Positions 56,374 through 64,000 of a DNA stretch of 64,000 bases are shown piece by piece; position 1 is the first letter of the stretch; every line of letters begins with the position of its first letter. The DNA lies in NCBI GenBank assembly GCA_016165875.1, contig JABBOT010000011.1, positions 13,398,155 through 13,462,154 of the forward strand, given 5' to 3'. The DNA comes from Acanthopleura granulata. Taxonomy: Eukaryota > Mollusca > Polyplacophora > Chitonida > Chitonidae. Made by a program: the position numbers and the translations under genes. Below the pieces are notes generated by a model, which did no database searches, had not been told where the DNA came from, and worked only from the letters and a program-made list of their open reading frames with translations.

Positions 56374-57529
56374 TTCTTAAATCTTTCTATCAGAGAAGAA
56401 TAAGTCATAGAGTGGGTTCAAATTTCCACCAAAATTGCACCCGTACTTTCTGGGTTTAAATTCGGTTGGAAGCTATAAGCTAATGCAAATCGAATCTTCA
56501 AAAAAGTCCACATTCTTTTTCAAAAGTTCAATTAAGTTCCAACGAGATTTGAGCTCGGATCGCTCCATTAACAGTCCACAGAGCTAACCACTACACCATG
56601 AATCCATCTGACCACAAACTTACACGCTACTACCTTGAGCCATGACCATTTCTATGATACCTCTTCGAAGCGGAGAGCTTATGCAAATGGAATGTTTAAA
56701 AATGTCCACATTCTTTTTTGAAAGTTCTGTTAGGTTCCACCCAGATTTGAACTCGGATCGCTGGATTCAGAGTTCAGAGATCTAACCATTACAACAAGTA
56801 ACCTGCTTAATGCTCGTTGGATCAAGAGTCCAGAGATCTAACCATTACACCATGGAAGCTCCTTAACGCTCTCTGTCAGAGCAGAATAAATCATAGATAT
56901 CGCTGAAATTATATTTCCATCAAAATACCAACCGTCCGCTCTATGTTTAATTTCGGTTGGAAGCGGAGATCAAATGAAAATGGAATGTTCAAAAATGTCC
57001 ACATTCTCTTTTAAAAGTTGAGTTAATATCCAAGGAGACTTAAACATTTAGAGTTCAGAGTGCTAACCATTACACCATGGAACCATGTGATCACAAACCT
57101 GCACACTACTCCCTAGAAAGATGGCCGCCTCTGGCCAGGACAATTCTCGCATAACATTTTCCTCACTTGGAACCCACACTGTATAAATCACAAGGTGCCG
57201 TCATTTTCAAGAGAAAGACCTGATTATTTTCGCTGTCAATAAAATACTGCATATTTTATGACACCAGACTATCAACTATTTGCCCACAACCACTCCACTT
57301 CTTTACCTCTTTGCTTTATCTCAATCCAACAACCCGTATCGGCACTTTCTCATGCTTCAGGAAACATGTCAAGGTTATTGATCTTTTGTGGCCTCCAGTT
57401 TTCTTTAATCATAACATAGCTGATAAACCTTTAAGTAATGTGGTGAGTTCTCAGGATGTGAGCAGCATTGCATATTTCTCAGAATTGTCCCAGTACACAA
57501 ATCACAAAAACAGATGAACTCAGAGATAT

Positions 57530-57580
57530 AGGTTCCACCGAGATTTGAACTCGGATCACTGGATTCAAAGTCCAGAGTGC
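57530..57580 (-). pseudogene. tRNA-Gln (UUG) 3' part, interrupted by LINE D
   Basis: tRNA positions 22-72 with one change between anticodon and T arms, ending in GGCACTCTGG next to the LINE-D A-run. This is the same junction zone as for B and C. Confidence 0.9.
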
Positions 57581-57723
57581 CTTTTTTCTTGAGAAATATT
57601 TTCTTTCCTTCATTATACATGAAACGGTACATACATTTTCTTACAAGTTTGCCTTGAGATAAATAACATTTTTATCACAGTGTTAGGGCTTCCATTAATA
57701 TCTTGCACACAGCTTTCCAGTGT

Positions 57724-60700
57724 CTAATCCGGTAAGTTTACAATTATTTCACCAGTAGCATCTAACTTGATGAAAGGATTTTTGTTCAAGTAGTGCTTGT
57801 TAAACAAATCTTTACGTCTTCCCCAATACAAACTAGAAGAAAGTATATTCGTTTTTAATAAGGGCTTAAATAAAGCCTTGACTGACCCTTGTTTTCCTTC
57901 ATAGACCATCAAATTTCTTGTTTTGTACATTGCCAATCTGGCCCAACTGCAGACAATATTTCCCAAAACGAAGTTTACATTTTTCATCTTCCTGGTTACT
58001 CCGAACAGACGCAGCTCCTGGTGAGACATCTGGTTTAAAACGCTTGGGTGAACAGAACGGAATAATGTTTCCAGAATATCGTAGATATATTTTATAAAGT
58101 CTGAATTATTAGGACAATTAGTAAATAAATGAAGCAAGTCTTCTACATCACCATCACATAGATTACATTTGTCACAGTCAACTAAGTCGATGCGGAAAAA
58201 AACTTTTCTTTCGTGTAAACGACATTATGAAGAATTTTCCAGTCCAGCTGTACTGATTCTGGACTCTTTCCAATGAGACCTACAAGTGGCCACACGATGC
58301 CAAGATCAAAATTAGGAAACATCCTGCTCCAGTATTCCACAGAGGTTGGTTCCCTTATCAAATGCTGTCTGACATATTTGTACAAAATACTCTTTGTGAA
58401 TATATGCAGTTGAAAAACAGTCCCCTTCACAGTAATACAGGATTCACTCTCTCTCTCAGAGCAATTATTGATTCTACCCAATATATTTAGCCATTCCATT
58501 GGTATCGCAGAATTTATAGCGCCATACACAGTAACAACTTCAGAAATATTTCCATCCGGACATTCATCTAACACCATCTCAACAATAGCACTCTCTAGAA
58601 GAATCCCGCAGATAACAATATAGAGAAAATCCTTAATACAAAACAACTTTGCTCTAATAAAAAAGGCGAAGTTTTGAGCGTGTTGCTCTATAGCGATGTT
58701 TGGATTATAGAAAATAGGTTGATAAAGAACCCGTTGTGCATTTGTAATACACACAGTTACATTCTTCCTCAGGTCTGACCAGGCTAACATCATTTCGGCG
58801 TAAAAAGGAGGAATACCGCACAACAGGGATTTATTCACTGGCATATAAAACAAAGGCATGGATCAGTTCAGATTTTGCCATTTCGATAAGAAAAACTTGA
58901 AGAAGGTCTTCCATACAGCAGATCGTATATCATCGAAAAATCGGCCCATAAATTTCAGCCGCAAAGCCTTCACTTTGCTCCGTATATCTGGCAGACCTAA
59001 ACCACCTTTAGTCCTGTCATTTATAATCGTTCCGTAGGACACCAAATGAGCCTTACCGCCCGAAAGAAAATACATGCACATTTGTTTTACATCTTGTAAA
59101 ATAACATCTGGGACTGGTAAAACGGCCACCTTGTACCAGAATCTAGACAATAATAAGGACATTATAATTGCCACTTTGCCTTGCAAGGACAATTTGCGTT
59201 GTTTCCACATATTAACAGTGCACTTTACACTTTTGAGCTTGTCTGACCAATTTCGCTCATTGCATACGTATTGGTTCGGACCAAGATGCACGCCTTAGAC
59301 TTTTACTCAGTGCTTTACAACAGGAATGTTTCGATTTTGTCAACGTTTCTAATAATACCACAGCAATAAATTTCAGATTTTTCTATATTTAAATTGGCAT
59401 TTGAAACCTCACAATAATTGCTGACAACATACAACACACTTTTAACCGAAGAACGATTACAGACCCTTACACTTGCGCCATGTGCATCCCGAAATAATAA
59501 ACATTGTGTGTTCATGCCAGGGATATCAATACCCTTTACACCTGGTGATCGTCTTATTAATGAGCCTAAAAGCTCAGCACTAAGGACATACAATAGTGCG
59601 GATATGGGGCAACCCTGTCGCTCAGATTTACATACGGAAAAATATCGGGTCACATGCCCATTGCACTTTACAGAAGACCTTATGTCGGTGTAGAAAATGG
59701 AAATCCACCTGCGAAAGTTATCACCAAATCTATGATGTATTAAAACATCATCTAAAAACCCATGTGCTACTCGGTCGAAGGCTTTCTCTTGATCGAGTTT
59801 AATAAACTATGCTTCAACGTCATCATTCTCTACATAGTATAAGGCATCACGTAGACTGCACATTGTGTCGCCTATGTCCCTACCGGGACAACAACATGTT
59901 TGACATTCATGCGATAGTTCCAATGACTTAAGTCGGTTGGCCATACACCTAGAAATTATCTTATAATCCACGTTAAGTAGGCTGATTGGGCGTCAGCTTT
60001 CAAGAAGATACCTGTCTCCTCTCTGCTTATAACTAAATGAAATAACTACACTTTTCATTACTCTTGTCAGCTGCCGTCTGTTGAAGATATCCTCATATAC
60101 GTCAAACAGGATTGGGCCTAAAAGTCACCAAAAAGTGGTGATAAAACCGTTAACCCGTCATTACTCGGGCTTTCATTACCGGCCATACCACCCTGAAGAT
60201 GCTCTCGTTTCTTCCAGTGTTAGAGGTTGCTCGCACAGGAGCCTATGTTCTTCACTTAAGGCTACGTTTATAGAACCTAACACAGATTTCTTGGCGTCTT
60301 CATCAATCGGGTCATACTTGTACAAGTTACCATAATATGAGTACCACTTCGCCCAAAATACCTCTCCAATCTGATACAGTGTTCCCATTTGACGCCGTCA
60401 AGCTTTTTATGGTTTTATCTTGTTGTTTGTGTTTTTCCAAATTCAGGAAATACTTTGTGTTTTTATCACTCTCGTGTACATAGAGGGCTTTAGATCGTAA
60501 AATAGCACCTTTACACTTCTCCTTTTCAGAAATCTCGAGTTCACCCTCAAGTTGCACAATATACTTTAAATCATAATTAGGCACAACACTGGCACGTCTA
60601 TACTCATTGTCTAATTTTCTCTGAATATCATTAATTTCTTCATATTTTTTCTTCTCAAGTCTTTTGCCCTATGACTGTCAAAAGGCCTTGATTTTGTACC

Positions 60701-61579
60701 TACGGTTATCCCACCATGTACAAATGTCGTGAACATACAACGGACAGGTCAACTCTTTGTCAATTAGCTGATTCATCGTCATTTAACAACGTGTTATTAA
60801 AAACATATAGGCCAGGGCCTCTTTCCACACTAGAAAATTCAAACTTTGCATAAACGATGGAATGATCACTATAGGGAGAAAATTTTATACCGACATAATG
60901 ACAACTAGCCTATTCTAGATCTATTCTAGCCTGGCGCAACACACCGTCCACATGACGTCGACACTTAAAACCAGTTTTATCAGGATGCCTAGGACGCAAC
61001 AAATCTGCTAAATTGTAAGTCTGCATAGTATTGCATAATACCGCCCTAGATTTATCTGACTCCAAAGTAAGGCTTGAGCGATCCTCCCGGGCAAAAACCG
61101 TGTTAAAATCGCCCACCATGATGAGGGGCCTATCATTCATCATATATACTAGATTTTTTAAAAAAGTCAATTCTCTCCGTAACAGTATTCGAAGCGTAAA
61201 CATTGATGACATCGATTTCATGTCCCTGAATAGAAATTGTTACGTTAATATAACGACCTGAGTCACTGAAAAAAACATCCGTAATGTTATGTTTATGATA
61301 TTTTCTGATCACAGAGGGTACACCTTTAAACTTCTCTGGAGAATTACTATGATATATATCGCCGTCTATAACGTGTTTAATGTTTTCTATGAAAGCATCA
61401 TCCCAGTGTCTTTCCTGTAGCGCATTAAAGTCTGAAGTAACATGAGAGTTCAGAACTTCTTTTAACCCATTTATATCCCTGAGCCCATTACCATTCAATG
61501 TAACAAAAGTAAACATGAGAAAAAGAGTGAAAAGGCATAGACATACCCCCATGATGATAACTCTAAAGAAAAAAACCAT
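57724..61579 (-). pseudogene. LINE-D ORF2, multiply disrupted
   Basis: Homology to the B ORF2 is continuous from MVFFFRVIIMG to the C-terminal knuckle, but is split into at least eight frames (61579-61133, 61221-60910, 60584-60327, 60388-60176, 59653-59315, 59291-58863, 58859-58182, 58137-57724). The RT catalytic motif HADD is replaced by DAHG. It is an old dead copy. Confidence 0.9.
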
Positions 61580-61581
61580 TC

Positions 61582-61946
61582 GTGTCAGTTTCCTTATTGT
61601 CCTTCTTGTATGGGACCATCCTTCTCGCTTTGCTTAGATTCGCCGTTTGTATCGCCGTCTACGTTTGCTGATCACCTCAGAGAATCCCGATCCTTGTGAA
61701 GGATCTCTGTCTCCACAATCGCTGTCTCCCCCTCCTCTTGATCAACCCTCATCGCACCACTTGGTACCCGGCAGTCCAGCTCATTGTTGTCGCCACCACA
61801 CTCACTGAGAACCGGCACGAGATCTCCGATCTCCACGCCAGCTACTTTCGATCTACTCTTTCATTACTGGTCGTTGCCGGGAGCTGAGTCTCACAAATAT
61901 CTGGGTTGTTGAGCTCGGGCACTTGCGAAACAACAGACAGGCTTTC
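61582..61946 (-). pseudogene. LINE-D ORF1 C-terminal fragment
   Basis: Homologous to the last ~120 codons of ORF1 in copies A and B, with several small indels. It keeps the 7-nt segment that copy B lost. Confidence 0.8.
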
Positions 61947-62133
61947 CCGCTTAACCTTTTCCATAGCGGGGCCCACACTGTATCCATTACAAAGTCACGT
62001 CATCTTTGAGGAGAAGGCCCCTTTTAATGCTCGCTGGGAATAAAATACTGGATATTTTTGAGACCAGATTATCAACTATTTGCTCACAAATCACAAAAAC
62101 AGATTAAATCCCAGCAAGATATACGGTATGATA

Positions 62134-62205
62134 AGGTTTCACCGAGATTTGAACTCGGATCGCTGGATTCAAAAACCAGAATGCTAACCATTACACCATG
62201 GAACC
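62134..62205 (-). pseudogene. tRNA-Gln-like, degenerate
   Basis: 72 nt. The T arm is intact; the anticodon stem is broken and the loop expanded in T. Acceptor pairing is weakened. Confidence 0.78.
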
Positions 62206-62346
62206 CGCATATATCTCCCTTTCAGAGTAGAATAAGTTATTGAATGCACTGAAATTATATTTTCACCAAAATATTCTGTTGGAAGAGGGGGGATAATACA
62301 AATATAACATTCAAAACTGTCCACATTCTTATTTAAATGTTCAAAT

Positions 62347-62418
62347 AGGTTCCATCGAGATTTGAATTCAGATCGCTGGATTAAGAGTTCAGAGTGCTAA
62401 CCATTACACCATGGAACC
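62347..62418 (-). pseudogene. tRNA-Gln-like, anticodon changed to CTT
   Basis: 72 nt with acceptor, T-stem and anticodon-stem mismatches. The loop CTCTTAA would read CTT (Lys). Taken as decay, not a new specificity. Confidence 0.75.
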
Positions 62419-62780
62419 ATGTGATCAAAAAGACTGCACACAAATGCCTAGAGCCATGGCCGCCTCTGGCTAGGGCAATTCTCTCTTAACATTTTCCTTA
62501 CTGGGGCCCACACTCTATCCATCACAAGTGGCGTCATCTTTGAGGAGAAAGCCCTTTTTTGTTCGCTGTCAATAAAATACTGGATATTTTATGAGACCAG
62601 ACTATCAAGCATTTGCCTACAACTACTACATTTCTCTACCTCTATCCTTTGTCTCAATCTAAGAACCCGTATCGACACTTTCTAATACTTCAGCAAACAC
62701 GTCAAGGTGATGCACCTTTTGTGTCTTCTAATTTGCAGTCTATTTTCAATCATAACTTAGCTCTCAAACCTTGAAGTAAT

Positions 62781-64000
62781 TTATTTATTTTTTTTTTTTT
62801 TGGAAAATGTTGAAGTTATTACCAGAGATGATTTACTACACAAATTCTTCTCATAACATACATTTCAATTTCACAGAGCAGACCAAATTAAAAATAATTG
62901 ATCACAGATAAGTAGAAGGACTGCCGTGTGATTACAATTTTACTGTGCAGAATTATTTCAATAAGTATATCAGCTGATCATTTGCAACTTTGCGGAATAC
63001 CCTGTTCTTGCACTACACCTGGTTAAAGGTTTTTGTTTGAAGTCGATAAAAATCAACATGAACTCTTGTTCGAATCATAGCTTTTGCATCTTGCACAATT
63101 GAAGTGACACAATTTTGCTTATTTTCAAACACTATTTCATTTCTGCAACACCAAATTGAAAACTATGACATCAAGGTTTCCTGATCAGGATAGGGGAACA
63201 AATTTGCGTACAAATAGAAAGTACGTTCAAACTCACTAAATACCTCTTGCACTATTTTACATTTAAGGAAAGATGGACCAGAGTCTCAGGCTCAAAACAA
63301 AAAAACACAATTGTCGTCAGTGGCGACATTACACCGTTCTTTAACAGGTAATATATCATGTGCTAGTTTAAAACTAAAATTGACCACATTATGGTCTAAA
63401 AACGTGAAACACTGTTTTCCAGATATAGGGCCAATTTAGTTGTGAACGCTTTAACATTGCTAGAGGGTCCTGAACAATTTTTCCGAGAAAGAAGTTGTGA
63501 ATAAATTTACCTGAATACATTACCGGGGGCAATTGTTGCCCTCTGTAAAACTCTTTCCACGCATTGAAAGCAAATCTGTAAAATGGTGGCACTTTATCAG
63601 AGTGTGGTACACTCGATTCCGGACAAACATGACGAAGAGAAATACCCAACCAATAAATAGCAAAACATCTCCAGTCTGCTGTAGTTCCGTACACAAATTT
63701 TAAAATGTTCCTCACCGCCATGGCTTTTGTTTTGAATTCCATGTTTTGTACATTTAAACCACAACTTGTAAATTTGTTGTGTACCAACCCTGTTTTTACA
63801 CCTCAGGCTTATTGTCCTACAAGAGTTTAAAAGCAGACTGGGTACACTTTGTTACACATTTTTCCGAAAGTAGAAAGCGTTGTGCTGCGATCCATAAAAC
63901 AGCCAAAGCTATAGTGTTTATTAGCACAGATCTACCCCTTAGGGTTAAATATCGTCCATTCCAAGAGGACACATGTTTGTTTACTTTACTTAATATCCGT
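62781..64000 (-). mobile_element. LINE copy E, F-like, 3' part only in window
   Basis: The 3' terminus (CATTTTCC then A-rich tail with TAAATAAAT) resembles LINE F. It is inserted in spacer DNA at a T-rich site and continues past the window end. The coding part is homologous to F ORF2 but contains stops and frameshifts. Confidence 0.88.
63000..64000 (-). pseudogene. LINE-E ORF2 C-terminal part, broken
   Basis: Matches F ORF2 in the post-RT region (SSWNGRYLTLRGR near 63950, then NILKFVYGTTADW and KVPPFYRFAFNAW in the open segment 63787-63389). A frameshift follows at about 63400 and stops lie near 63800. It is not functional. Confidence 0.85.

Larger units (their letters stand above)
55626..57529. 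repeat. Decayed right edge of the tRNA array
   Basis: Starts with the 5' half of a decayed tRNA-Gln (55630-55650) at the LINE-C 5' end. Then come degenerate copies at 55777, 56302, about 56534-56605, about 56732-56803, about 56815-56863 (half) and about 57035-57085. 304-bp-like spacers occur at 55958 and about 57190. Divergence from the array core is much higher and no tRNA here is clean. Confidence 0.82.
57581..61946 (-). mobile_element. LINE copy D, old, 5'-truncated, inserted in tRNA-Gln
   Basis: Same family as A and B but heavily mutated. The 3' terminus (TTTCTCAAG then A6) matches B; the AATAAA signal is changed to AAGAAA. The 5' end stops within ORF1, where an 11-nt unrelated stretch interrupts the last recognisable piece before array sequence resumes at about 61947. 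No target-site duplication was found. Confidence 0.9.
61947..62780. repeat. Decayed array remnant between LINEs D and E
   Basis: Contains 304-bp-type spacer pieces (the CRE motif is damaged), degenerate tRNAs at 62134 and 62347 and another spacer. It ends inside a spacer at CTTGAAGTAAT, where LINE E begins. Confidence 0.8.

Noticed and set aside
62347..62418. tRNA with CTT (Lys) anticodon
   Set aside because: The body is tRNA-Gln with broken acceptor, T and anticodon stems. The anticodon change is most simply decay.

Overview
The window is eukaryotic nuclear DNA. It has tRNA genes with internal A and B boxes, oligo-T terminators and no encoded CCA, plus APE-type non-LTR retrotransposons (LINEs). 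The tRNA bodies closely match animal tRNA-Gln and the LINEs look like the Tx1 branch of the L1 superfamily. An aquatic invertebrate such as a mollusc or lancelet is plausible, but species cannot be fixed from the sequence. No host protein-coding gene is visible.

The backbone is a tRNA-Gln array of about 40 kb, with every tRNA on the minus strand. Core part I (4151-23513) is built mainly of 1454-bp units. Each unit holds one UUG gene, a 47-nt tRNA half, a decayed tRNA copy, one CUG gene and two tandem 304-bp spacer subrepeats. Six consecutive units are exactly 1454 bp long. Core part II (28898-44216, continuing 49370-52309) is a second higher-order array with 3262-, 2947- and 2948-bp periods. 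It carries two CUG genes, a consensus-type UUG gene and a D-loop-variant UUG gene per unit. The right edge (55626-57580 and 61947-62780) is decayed.

Six LINE copies lie in or next to the array. A (1-4149, plus) has lost its 3' end at a junction with a tRNA anticodon arm. B (23514-28856), C (52310-55625) and D (57581-61946), all minus, have 3' ends joined within a few bases of the same point of a tRNA-Gln gene, the D-stem/anticodon-stem boundary. B also carries a 34-nt tRNA-Ser 5' half at its 5' junction. F (44217-49369, minus) belongs to another lineage. It is complete, with two open ORFs, a poly(A) tail and a perfect 12-bp target-site duplication in spacer DNA. E (62781 to the window end) is a decayed relative of F.

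A, B and D are one family and C is a related family. Both appear to use tRNA genes as target, while F and E insert at T-rich spacer sites. My main hypothesis is therefore a tRNA-gene-targeting LINE lineage living inside a tRNA-Gln array that is homogenised by unequal exchange.
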